DNA of 64,000 bases from Flavobacteriales bacterium UBA7666 (GCA_002483265.1 DLHO01000025.1:124001-188000), one strand, 5' to 3'; numbered from the stretch's first letter, positions 35,932 to 44,872 are shown. Notes: generated from the letters alone by a model not told the origin. Program-made: numbers and translations.

Positions 35932-38900
35932 TTATTTCAATAACTGAACGTGTCCTGTTTTCGTAATCTTTTTATCCGATCCCGATGACTTGAAACGAAT
36001 CGCCCATGTATAGATTCCTGTCTTACACAATTCTCCATTATAAGTTCCGTCCCATCCAACTTTCGTATCGTTTGATTCAAACAACGTTTCACCCCATCGA
36101 TTGTAAATTGTTAAGGTATAATTGTAAGCATCGAAACCGGAAGTGAATACCGGAAAGAATACGTTGTTGAACTCATCTCCGTCTGGTGTAAAAGTATTTG
36201 GTACATAATAAACCAATTCCTCTTGAATCGTTACCGTGATTTTTGCAGTATCTGGACAATTTCCCGCATTATTTGCAATCAGCATAATCACATAGTTTCC
36301 TGCATTTTCAGAATACGTGTGGCTTGGATTAAATAAATTACTTGCATCCCCGTCACCAAAATCCCATGAATAGATCGAAGCATTGGAAGAGGTATTGAGT
36401 GTATGGAATTCCGGGTTCATTAAACCATGTATCGGATCATTCACTGAAAAAGCAGCTACTGCATTTGGTAAGGCACAAATGAAGCTTGGAAAAGAAGTGG
36501 TTGTTGAACATCCTGCCAAACTGGTAGAAGTAACAGTCAGATCATAACAACCCGCACTATTGAATGTATGATGTACGCTGTCCGGTTGATTTGAATTCGA
36601 AGTTCCATCTCCAAAATCCCAGGTAATTGAACTACCGGAAGGTGTACTGGCATCTATTAAAGTTGCATTAAATGGCACACAACCGTTTGCATCCGGAGTC
36701 GAGATTTGAACAACCGGCATCGGGTTCACCAGAATAGAAGTTGTTCCCGGGGTTGCGCATCCACCCATAACAGTGTAAGCAATAGAGTGGGAGCCCGTAC
36801 CAGCCTGTAAAGGTGAGAATTCACCTGTAGCAGCGTCAACAATTCCGTTACCTGACCAGGTTCCTCCCGGAATATTGGCAGAAAGAAATGCATTTGTTCC
36901 TGCTTCACAGAAAGGGCCAGCGGCATTAATCAATGGTATTTGGCCTGAATTGACAATCACATTTGTTGTTGTAGAGGAAGTACATCCGTTTAAAGTAGTT
37001 GTTACAGTATAGGTTCCTCCTGCAGCTACAGTAGCCGGAATAGAACTGTTTTGTGTCGAAGCAGTAAATCCGTTTGGTCCGGACCAATTGTAGTTTGTTC
37101 CCGGTAAACTGGTTGCTTGAAGCTGCATGATGCTTCCTTCACACAATGGACCGTTGTTTGTTGCAATTACTGTTGGAATCGGATTGACAGTTACAGTCAT
37201 TGTTGCAGTATTGGTACAGGTTCCACTACTTCCTGTAACAGTATAGGTTGTTGTGACTGCTGGATTTGCGGTAACCGTTGCACCTGTTGCAGATGACAAT
37301 CCGGTAGAAGGACTCCAGCTGTAATTTGTTGCTCCGCCGGCATCTAAAATTGTGGATGCTCCATTGCAGATACTCGTGCTTGGAGAAACGGTTACGACAA
37401 TCGGAGTAACAGTGATAGTTACCGGTAAAGAAGAAGTACAGCTTCCACTTGTGCCCGAAACAGTATAAGTTGTTGTTGTTGATGGATTTGCGGTTACGTT
37501 TGCTCCCGTTGTAGCAGACAAACCGGTTGCCGGTGACCAGGAATAATTGGTAGCACCAGTAGCTGTTAAAGGAGTTGATCCACCATTGCAAATACTTGCA
37601 TTGGGTGAAACAGTAAGTGCAAGCGGTGTCACAGTTACTGTGACCGTTCCGGTTGAAGTACATGCGCCACTTGTTCCTGTAACGGTATAAGTTGTTGTAG
37701 TTGTTGGACTTGCTGTTACATTTGCTCCGGTAGAAGCTGACAAACCTGTTGGCGGTGACCACGAATAAGTAGTTGCTCCTCCGGCTGTTAAAGGTGTTGA
37801 AGCACCGTTGCAAATACTTGTGCTAGGGGAAACAGTCACGTTTATTGGAGTTACAGTAACGGTCACATTTGCAGATGACGAACAAGATCCGGTTGTTCCC
37901 GTAACGGTATAAGTTGTAGTTGTTGTTGGATTTGCGGTAACAGAAGCACCTGTTGTGGCTGACAATCCTGTTGCCGGTGACCAGGTATAATTGGTTGCCC
38001 CGGTTGCGCTTAAAGGTGCTGAACCTCCTGAACAAATACTGGTGTTTGCTGAAACACCAACAGTAAGTGGGGCAACAGTAACGGTAACTGTTCCGTTGCT
38101 AGTACATCCTGCAGTGTTCCCCGTAACCGTGTAGGTTGTGGTTGTTGCAGGGCTGGCAGTTACTGTGGCACCTGTTGTAGCTGATAAACCAGTAGGAGGT
38201 GACCAGGTATAAGTACCTGCTCCACTTGCTGTGAGTGTTGCACTTCCTCCGGAACAAATTGTTTGAGCTGCCGGAGGTGTAACTGTAGCGCTATTTACTG
38301 TAATAGTTGTAGAGGAAGCAGCATTACAAGGTGCTACACCTACTGAATAATTGATTGTATGTGTTCCAAGTCCTGCAGCTGCAGGATTGAAAACTCCGGA
38401 TGCAGAAACACCCGGTCCCGACCAAGTTCCACCCATATCAGCAGCAATCAATTGAGTTGTCCCTGAAGAAATACAAAAGGGTCCAACTGGTGTAATTGCA
38501 GGATTTGGAGGTCCGGTTTGAGCTCCCGGAGGAGGTCCTAACTGCATAGTGAAAGTACTGGAAGATCCACTCCAGTTTTCAACAATGATCATAATTTCCT
38601 GACCTGCTGTAACGATTGGTGCAGGTACGGAAGAAGCACATGGAAAAGAAGTTCCAAATTGATTACATCCGCTCATTGCACTGGCATAATTACAACCAAT
38701 CTGATTACCCAGATTTTGAATGGCGGTACATGGTGCTTGTCCATTTGGGATATTGAATACAGCCACATCTAAGAAACCGGTACTTGAATTTCCATCAATA
38801 AGCATGTTCAAAGGTCCTGAAGATGTTATATGAAGAATAATGTATCCTGTATTCGGACCGATCCAGTCCAGACAGGTACTAACACCGGGTCCCGGACTCA

Positions 38901-39054
38901 CGAAATTGAAAGGTCCAGCTGTTCCCGGCGTACAAATGGAGGTATTTGTATTACACTGGGCATTTGCTGTGTGAGTCCCGATAGCCATCGGGATAAAAAT
39001 TGAAAAGGAAAAGGAGAGGAGGAGAGTAACGAATAGTGATTTAATGTATTTCAT
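35932..39054 (-). CDS. Giant secreted protein with 74-residue repeats, PKD domains and gliding-motility C-terminus
   Basis: 1040 residues from ATG 39054 (MKYIKSLFVTLLLSFSFS signal peptide). After an N-terminal bacterial-type sandwich (about 35-190) come five tandem Ig-like modules of exactly 74 residues at about 265-640 (core SICNGGSTPLTATGATNYSW ... TTTTYTVTG). Two PKD-type domains follow at about 790-930 (ITWDFGDGTSN, YSWDFGDGDASN). The last 90 residues (VYYVPNTFTPDGDEFNNVFFP ... YNRWGETLFESND ... GIYTWAIRFK) are the gliding-motility-associated type B T9SS C-terminal domain, as in SprB-like adhesins. Likely a surface adhesin. The small upstream gene overlaps its start by 14 bp. Confidence 0.92.
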   Translation of the reverse strand: MKYIKSLFVTLLLSFSFSIFIPMAIGTHTANAQCNTNTSICTPGTAGPFNFVSPGPGVSTCLDWIGPNTGYIILHITSSGPLNMLIDGNSSTGFLDVAVFNIPNGQAPCTAIQNLGNQIGCNYASAMSGCNQFGTSFPCASSVPAPIVTAGQEIMIIVENWSGSSSTFTMQLGPPPGAQTGPPNPAITPVGPFCISSGTTQLIAADMGGTWSGPGVSASGVFNPAAAGLGTHTINYSVGVAPCNAASSTTITVNSATVTPPAAQTICSGGSATLTASGAGTYTWSPPTGLSATTGATVTASPATTTTYTVTGNTAGCTSNGTVTVTVAPLTVGVSANTSICSGGSAPLSATGATNYTWSPATGLSATTGASVTANPTTTTTYTVTGTTGSCSSSANVTVTVTPINVTVSPSTSICNGASTPLTAGGATTYSWSPPTGLSASTGANVTASPTTTTTYTVTGTSGACTSTGTVTVTVTPLALTVSPNASICNGGSTPLTATGATNYSWSPATGLSATTGANVTANPSTTTTYTVSGTSGSCTSSLPVTITVTPIVVTVSPSTSICNGASTILDAGGATNYSWSPSTGLSSATGATVTANPAVTTTYTVTGSSGTCTNTATMTVTVNPIPTVIATNNGPLCEGSIMQLQATSLPGTNYNWSGPNGFTASTQNSSIPATVAAGGTYTVTTTLNGCTSSTTTNVIVNSGQIPLINAAGPFCEAGTNAFLSANIPGGTWSGNGIVDAATGEFSPLQAGTGSHSIAYTVMGGCATPGTTSILVNPMPVVQISTPDANGCVPFNATLIDASTPSGSSITWDFGDGTSNSNQPDSVHHTFNSAGCYDLTVTSTSLAGCSTTTSFPSFICALPNAVAAFSVNDPIHGLMNPEFHTLNTSSNASIYSWDFGDGDASNLFNPSHTYSENAGNYVIMLIANNAGNCPDTAKITVTIQEELVYYVPNTFTPDGDEFNNVFFPVFTSGFDAYNYTLTIYNRWGETLFESNDTKVGWDGTYNGELCKTGIYTWAIRFKSSGSDKKITKTGHVQLLK
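37156..38265. repeat. Five-unit 222-bp tandem repeat inside the adhesin gene
   Basis: Matching landmarks (for example the TACTTG/TACTCG stretch encoding SICNG) recur at 37371, 37593, 37815, 38037 and a diverged copy near 38259. The period is exactly 222 bp each time, or 74 codons. Units differ by many synonymous and conservative changes but stay in phase. Boundaries are approximate. Such arrays allow unit gain or loss by recombination without breaking the frame. Confidence 0.85.
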
Positions 39055-39475
39055 AACCGTTGTATCCAAAATGTGAAACTAACTCATTGATAATTGTTGG
39101 TGTAAGCTGCTCGTTGCAGTTAATGCGAACTGAAGTGAAATCATCACTGAAGTCAATGACGTTCAAGTAAGCATAATGCGCTTTTAAACGAAGGTTTACT
39201 TTTTCTTCTCGCTGAGCATCGCCTAATGGTCGATAAGAGGTAAATGTGAAGGTGTAATTATCCAATTGCTGAACAATACATGCAGGGTTGTTTCCCGATT
39301 GATGCAGAAGCAGGTCTACTTCAGAAGTAGATTGATTGTTCGAGATCAATTGAGAACGAACCAAGTTTAAAGAATCAACGCCAGATTGTGTTTGACCGAA
39401 TGTTATAGTTGAAAAAACTATAAGTGAAGCAGTTATAACATAGCGGATTAGACTTGTTTTACAGTAGTAGTACAT
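39041..39475 (-). CDS. Small secreted protein coupled to the giant adhesin gene
   Basis: 144 residues. N-terminal signal-like segment MYYYCKTSLIRYVITASLIV to about FGQTQ. The mature part is a mixed alpha/beta domain (GVDSLNLVRSQLISNNQSTSEV; LNVIDFSDDFTSVRINCNEQ) with two cysteines (NPACIVQQ and INCNEQ) that might pair. No family is recognised. Its stop lies 14 bp inside the start of the adhesin gene, so the two are probably co-translated. A role in adhesin export or surface assembly would fit the context but is unproven. Its own promoter region is 108 bp before the TonB receptor terminator. Confidence 0.7.
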   Translation of the reverse strand: MYYYCKTSLIRYVITASLIVFSTITFGQTQSGVDSLNLVRSQLISNNQSTSEVDLLLHQSGNNPACIVQQLDNYTFTFTSYRPLGDAQREEKVNLRLKAHYAYLNVIDFSDDFTSVRINCNEQLTPTIINELVSHFGYNGYEIH

Positions 39476-39540
39476 TGTAATTAGTTTCGTGTTCGAAGAT
39501 AAAACGAAACTATTGGATTGTAGTTGCCTTATTTGTTAAT

Positions 39541-39572
39541 TAAAAAAAGCGTGTTATCAATAACACGCTTTT
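39541..39572 (-). terminator. Terminator of the TonB receptor gene
   Basis: AAAAGCGTGTTA and TAACACGCTTTT form a perfect 12-bp stem with a TCAA loop (39545-39572). Read on the minus strand it is followed by seven T. It lies 11 bp beyond the receptor stop at 39584. Confidence 0.85.
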
Positions 39573-39583
39573 CAAAAATAAAG

Positions 39584-41926
39584 TTAGAATTTATAACTGA
39601 CCCCTAAACTCGGTAAGAATGGGAACTGATAGATCTTTGAATTGGTAACACGGTTCACATAGAAAATGTTCTTTCTATTGTAAGTGTTTGTTACAGCTGC
39701 AATGATTTCTAATTCTGTTTTGTTCTTGAATTTGAACTGCTTTTTAACTGTAATGTCTAATCGGTGATAAGTTGGAAGTCTTTTTGAGTTAAATTCTCCC
39801 AATATGACACCTACAGAATTTGAGTTGCTGGTAGTGTAATCAGTATTAACACCTTGACCAAATGATTCTGTTTGATAATATCCGGAAGTTGGAGTAAATG
39901 GAAGGCCTGAACCAAAGTTCCAACGGAGATTCAATTCCAAATCTTTTTTCTTACCAAAAGCATAAGATGCAACGATATTTACGTTGTGTCTTCTGTCGAA
40001 TACAGGTGAGTAACTCGTAAAGCCATCCCATCTGGTTGATTTACCATAGGAGTAAACTCCCCAAAGGAATAATCTGTTCAAAGTATATTTTAACAAGACA
40101 TCCACACCGTAAGATTTTCCACTTTCAATCAAGAAATCTTTTTTGTAAACATCATCTTCTTTTGAGAATTCAGAAACGTCCTCATATAACTTGTTTACGT
40201 TGATATTACTCAATTGAGGGAAGTACTTGTAGTATCCTTCAACATTCAACATTAGATTTTTAGTAAGATCAAATTCTGCTCCTAAAATAGCATGCCAAGA
40301 GTATTGAATCCCATTCTTAGGGTTCTTCTCTTTACCACTTTCAGTAATGAAGTTTTGTTGAACGTTTGAAGGAGCACTTAATAACCCGTTAAACAAGTTC
40401 ACAATATCTCTGTCCGAAGAAGCTGTTGTGAAGTTTTGAGAATAACGACCTCCTGATAATTTCAAGCGGAAATAATCAGTTGCATTGTATTTAACTCCCA
40501 ATCTTGGTTCCAATGAAATAGTACTTAAGCTTGCATAAGCCTGAACGCGAAGACCCGGTTGAACAACGAATCTTTTGGTAACAAACTTGTAGTTTGCATA
40601 TGCTCCAATTTCTACCGTGTTGTTTTGATCCTGAATTTTAGATGCAACTTCGTTGAATGTGATATAATCCGTTTTGAAAATGTTGATTCCGATACCGTAA
40701 TCGATCTGACCTTCATTTTTTAAGAAATAAGAGAAGTCAAATCCAAGATCCGTTCCGAAAATAGAACTTGTGCGCGGCTGTGAACCTTCTTCGTTAAAAT
40801 TTGTTTTATAGCTTGAAGCAGTTAAATGTCCTTTGATGAATGTTTTACCTCCTCCAGGCAAAAGAATCCAGGATAATCCACCACCTCCTTGCTGAAAATC
40901 AAGGGCTGCGGATTCATTATACTGCACTTTGTCCGTATTACTAAATCCAAATACAGAGATTTTTGAACCTTGTCCGGTTGCGAAAGTTAATTTCCCATAT
41001 AAATCGGTAAAGTTATAAGGTAGTCCGTTTCCGTCATTTACTCCACGGTACAAATCTTTTGAGGTGTAATCCAATAAAGCATGTTTTGCTGAGAAAATGA
41101 ATGATCCTGCTCCGGCTCTTCCTTCTTTAGCACGGTACATTGGACCTTCAACAACCAATTTCGCAAGGAAAGGAGATACAGAAACTTTTCCTCCGAATCT
41201 CTTTTTATTTCCATCGCGGTAAGTAATATCCATAACAGAAGAAATTCTTCCACCATATTTGGAATCAAATCCACCAGTATAAATATCTACGTTTTTAACT
41301 AATTCAGTTTCAAAAATGGAGAAGAAACCAATCGAGTGAAATGGATTGTAAATCGTCATTCCATCCAGAAGAACCTTGTTTTGAATAGGTGTTCCACCTC
41401 TTACATACAATTGACCTCCCTGATCACCCGTTGTAACAACACCCGGAGTTACAGAGAAAGCTGCCGTAATATCATTTTCAGCACCTACAGACGGGATTCT
41501 TTCCAATCCTTTTTTATCTAATTTGGTAACAGACATTAAAACTTCTGTTGTTTTCGCTTTTGTTTCAGCAGAGATAACAACTTCATCGATGCCAACTGCG
41601 TCAACAGGTAGCAACTCAATTCTCAATTCAGTAATCCCACCTTTTTCAAGGACTTTTATTTCTTTGTTATATTCTTTAAAATCTACAGTTTGAATCTTTA
41701 AAAGATATGTTCCCATTGGAACTTTTGGAATGGAAAAGAATCCATTTACATCTGTGCTTGCGCCTAAAATTGATTGTGATTTCTCGGTAGGAATCAATAC
41801 GGCTTTTTCAAATGGAACAACTTCACTGTTCTCATTGTTAAATATGAATCCACGAATGGTATGATCTTGAGAGAATGAGGCAATTGAAACGGTTAAGAAT
41901 GCAAATAAGGAGAGTATTTGTTTCAT
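39584..41926 (-). CDS. TonB-dependent receptor with carboxypeptidase-regulatory N-domain
   Basis: 780 residues from ATG 41926 (MKQILSLFAFLTVSIASFSQ). The CarboxypepD_reg-like domain (about 20-105, TIRGFIFNNENSEVVPFEKA) precedes a plug with SVTKLDKKGLERIPSVGAEN, GQLYVRGGTPIQNKVLLDGM and DIYTGGFDSKYGGRISSVMD. The barrel carries the usual strand pattern and ends QFPFLPSLGVSYKF. The protein is shorter than SusC-type receptors and lacks a SusD partner. The ligand is unknown, and the neighbours (mazG, adhesin) give no clue. It has its own terminator, and TAACTTCG near 41973-41980 on the minus strand is a near-consensus -7 box. Confidence 0.92.
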   Translation of the reverse strand: MKQILSLFAFLTVSIASFSQDHTIRGFIFNNENSEVVPFEKAVLIPTEKSQSILGASTDVNGFFSIPKVPMGTYLLKIQTVDFKEYNKEIKVLEKGGITELRIELLPVDAVGIDEVVISAETKAKTTEVLMSVTKLDKKGLERIPSVGAENDITAAFSVTPGVVTTGDQGGQLYVRGGTPIQNKVLLDGMTIYNPFHSIGFFSIFETELVKNVDIYTGGFDSKYGGRISSVMDITYRDGNKKRFGGKVSVSPFLAKLVVEGPMYRAKEGRAGAGSFIFSAKHALLDYTSKDLYRGVNDGNGLPYNFTDLYGKLTFATGQGSKISVFGFSNTDKVQYNESAALDFQQGGGGLSWILLPGGGKTFIKGHLTASSYKTNFNEEGSQPRTSSIFGTDLGFDFSYFLKNEGQIDYGIGINIFKTDYITFNEVASKIQDQNNTVEIGAYANYKFVTKRFVVQPGLRVQAYASLSTISLEPRLGVKYNATDYFRLKLSGGRYSQNFTTASSDRDIVNLFNGLLSAPSNVQQNFITESGKEKNPKNGIQYSWHAILGAEFDLTKNLMLNVEGYYKYFPQLSNINVNKLYEDVSEFSKEDDVYKKDFLIESGKSYGVDVLLKYTLNRLFLWGVYSYGKSTRWDGFTSYSPVFDRRHNVNIVASYAFGKKKDLELNLRWNFGSGLPFTPTSGYYQTESFGQGVNTDYTTSNSNSVGVILGEFNSKRLPTYHRLDITVKKQFKFKNKTELEIIAAVTNTYNRKNIFYVNRVTNSKIYQFPFLPSLGVSYKF

Positions 41927-42064
41927 ATGTTTTACCATGGTTTTAAAGAAGTTCCGAAGTTACATAATTAACACTAATTAACGAGTGAAAATTTCGAAAA
42001 ATGATTAAACGTGCAGATTATTGATTAAACGGCTTTTAAAGGGAATTATAAATGATGAACGATT

Positions 42065-42098
42065 TAATTATCAAGAAGATGTTTGCCCTTGATAATTA
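42065..42098. repeat. AT-rich 11-bp inverted repeat downstream of mazG
   Basis: TAATTATCAAG (42065-42075) and CTTGATAATTA (42088-42098) are exact complements around a 12-nt loop. ATTAATAATTGATAATTCATC follows, resembling the AT-rich stretch near 49220-49245. No T-run, so it is unlikely to be a strong terminator. Confidence 0.5.
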
Positions 42099-42118
42099 AT
42101 AATTGATAATTCATCTTT

Positions 42119-42922
42119 TCACTTCTTGCGCAGCAATACCTTTGCTTTCTCCCAATAAACATCCATTTCTTCAAGTGACATATCACTCATGTTTTGGGCA
42201 TCTTCACTGATCAATTCCTCCATCTTTTGGAAACGGGATTTGAATTTCCGATTAGTAGACTCCAAAGCATCTTCCGGGTTGATATTGATGAAACGGGCAT
42301 AGTTCACCAATGAAAATAGTACATCACCAAATTCATCCTGGATTTGTTCCGGATCGCGCGTGAGTTGTGCGTCGTGAAGTTCTGAAAATTCTTCGATCAC
42401 TTTATTTTTGACATCTTCCAGTTCAGACCATTCAAAACCAATTCCCTTTACTTTTTCCTGAATTCGCATAGCCTTGATCAAAGCGGGAAGTGTATTAGGA
42501 ACTCCTTCCAAAACAGATTTTTTACCTTCTTGTAATTTGATTTTTTCCCAATTTGCTTTGACTTCTTCTTCCGAATCGGCTGTTACATCTCCGTAAATGT
42601 GCGGGTGGCGGTGAATCAGTTTGTCACAAATTCCGTTTAGAACACTGGTAACATCAAAAGCACCTAATTCAGAGCCAATTTTAGAATAAAAAACAAGATG
42701 CAAGAACAAATCTCCCAATTCCCCCTGGATTCCATTCAAGTCATTTGACTGAATTGCATCGGCAAGTTCATAGGTTTCTTCGATTGTTAAATGTCTCAGT
42801 GTTTGGATGGTTTGTTTCTTGTCCCAAGGACATTTTTCGCGCAATTCATCCATGATCGTTAGCAAACGTGCAAAAGCCTCCAGTCTTGGATCCTGATTTA
42901 AATTATTATTAGCTAATTCCAT
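42119..42922 (-). CDS. mazG: Nucleoside triphosphate pyrophosphohydrolase MazG
   Basis: 267 residues from ATG 42922 (MELANNNLNQDPRLEAFARLL); an in-frame start at 42997 would reach into the neighbouring gene's promoter and is rejected. Two MazG-type four-helix modules: the first has CPWDKKQTIQTLRHLTIEETYEL and GELGDLFLHLVFYSKIG with the metal-binding ExxE/ExxD set, and the second has ELEDVKNKVIEEFSEL and EFGDVLFSLVNYARFI. It hydrolyses abnormal or excess NTPs to NMP and pyrophosphate (house-cleaning). Cytoplasmic. The gene diverges from the PagL-like gene with only 40 bp between starts, so the two share a promoter region. Confidence 0.95.
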   Translation of the reverse strand: MELANNNLNQDPRLEAFARLLTIMDELREKCPWDKKQTIQTLRHLTIEETYELADAIQSNDLNGIQGELGDLFLHLVFYSKIGSELGAFDVTSVLNGICDKLIHRHPHIYGDVTADSEEEVKANWEKIKLQEGKKSVLEGVPNTLPALIKAMRIQEKVKGIGFEWSELEDVKNKVIEEFSELHDAQLTRDPEQIQDEFGDVLFSLVNYARFININPEDALESTNRKFKSRFQKMEELISEDAQNMSDMSLEEMDVYWEKAKVLLRKK

Positions 42923-42962
42923 ACTGCAAATGTACATAGAACAAAATTTGTAATTTTGGAAT

Positions 42963-44066
42963 ATGAAAATTGCCTTGCTGTTTTTTTTGTTCCCCATCTT
43001 TTGTTATTCTCAGGAAAGTAGAATAGATGATTGGGCCTTCTCCTTGAAAGGGAAATCAGGCTTTTTAGCTGCACATCGTGGTACCATGGGGCATCTTGCC
43101 AAAGACAGGTTGTTCGCCGGGGAGCTTTCTTTTTCCAAGCGTATACGATCCAAAGATTGGAGTGAAGAATATCGGAATCCTTATATGGGAGTGACACTTT
43201 ACGGTTCCAATTTAGGAAACAAGGAGATTTTAGGATATGGTTTTGGAGCCTACGGGTTCATTGAATTCCCTTGGACAAGAGGTGAGAAACACGTTTTTAC
43301 GTGTAAGGTTGGTGCCGGTTTAGGTGGAGTTACAAAAGTATTTGACCAAGCTAAGAATCCGAAAAATGTGCCGATGAGTACCTATCTCAATACAATTATT
43401 TGTTTGGGTATTCAAGGGCGTTGGTACATGAAGCCGGAACATGCGTTGATTTACAGTCTGGATATGACTCATTTTTCAAACGGATCAAGTAAAGTTCCCA
43501 ATTTAGGAGTGAATATGCCGTTTATCGGATTAGGATATGAATATACTTTTAAAAAGAAAGAATATTCGAATACCGAACCTATGAAATTCGAGCGAGTTCC
43601 ATTTTTTAAAAGTTGGAATGTTTCGGTAGTTGGGGTTCTTTCAGATAAGCAGATCTTTCCTACAGGAGGAAAACGTTATCCTGTCTATGGCTTAAGTGGA
43701 ATGCTTTACAAGCAATTTAAACCAAAATTAGGGATGGAGATTGCTTTGGATATTGTTTCAAAACAATCCATTATTCATTACCGGGGTTATATTCCAAAAT
43801 CACAATGGGATATTTTACAGATCGGTGGTTTTGTGGGATACAATATTCCGCTGGATAAATTTCGTTTTGTAATCGGAATGGGGGCGTATATTAAGGATCG
43901 TTATCAGCCGGATGCCATGTTCTATCACCGGGTGGGAATGCGTTATCAATTCAAAAACGGATTATTGCTGAATCTGATTCTCAAATCTCACTGGGCCAAG
44001 GCTGATTATGTTGAATATGGTCTTGGATACACTTTTAACTATAAAGAAAGATATCATGCGAAGTAG
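42963..44066 (+). CDS. PagL-like acyloxyacyl hydrolase (lipid A deacylase)
   Basis: 367 residues. Signal peptide MKIALLFFLFPIFCYSQ. The body is an outer-membrane barrel of the acyloxyacyl-hydrolase/PagL family (PF09411): the catalytic HxSNG motif appears as DMTHFSNGSSKVPNLGVNMP near residue 165, and the barrel continues with PFIGLGYEYTF. A second half (about 215-367) extends beyond typical PagL (about 170 residues) with more barrel-like strands. The family removes the 3-O-linked acyl chain from lipid A, altering the outer leaflet. Its stop (TAG) overlaps the start of the DUF2807 gene by 11 bp. Function inferred from motif. Confidence 0.82.
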   Translation: MKIALLFFLFPIFCYSQESRIDDWAFSLKGKSGFLAAHRGTMGHLAKDRLFAGELSFSKRIRSKDWSEEYRNPYMGVTLYGSNLGNKEILGYGFGAYGFIEFPWTRGEKHVFTCKVGAGLGGVTKVFDQAKNPKNVPMSTYLNTIICLGIQGRWYMKPEHALIYSLDMTHFSNGSSKVPNLGVNMPFIGLGYEYTFKKKEYSNTEPMKFERVPFFKSWNVSVVGVLSDKQIFPTGGKRYPVYGLSGMLYKQFKPKLGMEIALDIVSKQSIIHYRGYIPKSQWDILQIGGFVGYNIPLDKFRFVIGMGAYIKDRYQPDAMFYHRVGMRYQFKNGLLLNLILKSHWAKADYVEYGLGYTFNYKERYHAK

Positions 44067-44793
44067 TTTTGTGTTTTTATTAGCGGGTTTACTTGTTTTT
44101 TCCTGTAAGAAACCTGAAAACAGAACCTGTTTCAAATCGATGGGTTCCGAAACCACCAAAGAGATTCCGCTTGCATCATTTGATCGCGTAGATTTACGTG
44201 AACATGTAGAATATGTATTGATTCAGGATTCATTAGATAAAGTCGTTTTGAAGGGCGGAAAGAATTTATTGAATTTGATTGAGGTAAACGTTTCGGGTGG
44301 TTCTTTAACAATTGAGAATAAAAACAGATGTGGTTTTTTTAGAAATGCAAAAAAGGTGGTTATTGCCGAAATTCATTTCACAAAGTTGATCAATGTTCGC
44401 TTCATTGGAACAGAGCCTCTCAGAAGTCAGGGAACAATTTACACGGATTACTTTACCTTTTATAGCAGAGATGGGGCAGGAGATGTGACTTTGGATCTGA
44501 ATGCCATTGAAATTAATGCAGAAGCAAATCATGGCTGGTGCAATTTCACCCTTACTGGATTCGCGCAAAAGGCTCGAATTTGTGCTAAAAGCAACAGTTA
44601 TTGCGATGTAAGCGGATTAACTGTTAGTGATTCGATTTACATTGCTTCAGAAACCGTAGGAGATATCAAGATCAATGCTGAGAACCTGATCATTCATGGC
44701 TATATTACCGAATCAGGAAATATTCTTTACAAAGGAACTCCACTGGGACAAGATGTTTTGATCAGTGGAACTGGAAGCTTGAGATCGTTTTAA
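44056..44793 (+). CDS. DUF2807 (GIN domain) lipoprotein
   Basis: 245 residues from ATG 44056 (MRSSFVFLLAGLLVFSC), chosen because the lipobox VFSC follows directly; in-frame ATGs upstream lie inside the previous gene. The mature part is a right-handed beta-helix-like GIN domain: FDRVDLREHVEYVLIQDSLDKVVLKGG and repeats around GAGDVTLDLNAIEINAEANHG, ending LISGTGSLRSF. DUF2807 proteins are head-domain lipoproteins of unknown function in Bacteroidota envelopes. It overlaps the PagL-like gene by 11 bp, so coupled translation is likely. Two hairpins follow. Confidence 0.85.
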   Translation: MRSSFVFLLAGLLVFSCKKPENRTCFKSMGSETTKEIPLASFDRVDLREHVEYVLIQDSLDKVVLKGGKNLLNLIEVNVSGGSLTIENKNRCGFFRNAKKVVIAEIHFTKLINVRFIGTEPLRSQGTIYTDYFTFYSRDGAGDVTLDLNAIEINAEANHGWCNFTLTGFAQKARICAKSNSYCDVSGLTVSDSIYIASETVGDIKINAENLIIHGYITESGNILYKGTPLGQDVLISGTGSLRSF

Positions 44794-44794
44794 A

Positions 44795-44834
44795 AATAAT
44801 GTAGGTACTCGATTAATCGCGTGTCTACATTATT
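44795..44834. repeat. Imperfect 40-bp palindrome, ATTAATCG family
   Basis: ATAATGTAGGTACTCGATT and AATCGCGTGTCTACATTAT pair around 44814/44815 with one mismatch and two wobble pairs. It begins 2 bp after the DUF2807 stop. It shares the TGTAGGTA arm with the perfect element at 25795-25840. Confidence 0.75.
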
Positions 44835-44838
44835 AAAT

Positions 44839-44870
44839 AAAAAATCCCGATGGTTGCATCGGGATTTTTT
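44839..44870. terminator. Bidirectional terminator between DUF2807 and ACT-domain genes
   Basis: AAAAAATCCCGATG and CATCGGGATTTTTT form a perfect 14-bp stem with a GTTG loop. Flanking A and T runs make it functional from both sides. It ends 3 bp before the stop of the minus-strand gene at 44873. Confidence 0.88.
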
Positions 44871-44872
44871 AT

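Noticed and set aside
37226..37813. 195-codon minus-strand open frame full of Asn, Arg and Tyr in the adhesin repeats
   Set aside because: It is a shifted-frame echo of the 222-bp repeat: lack of stops is inherited from the repeat, the composition is abnormal and the true frame has clear domains.
37156..38265. Possible CRISPR-like array
   Set aside because: The regular unit is 222 bp, is in frame with a protein of matching 74-residue modules and has no short conserved repeat with unique spacers.
42923..42997. 25-residue N-terminal extension of MazG
   Set aside because: It overlaps the start of the divergent PagL-like gene, and MazG homology begins after ATG 42922.
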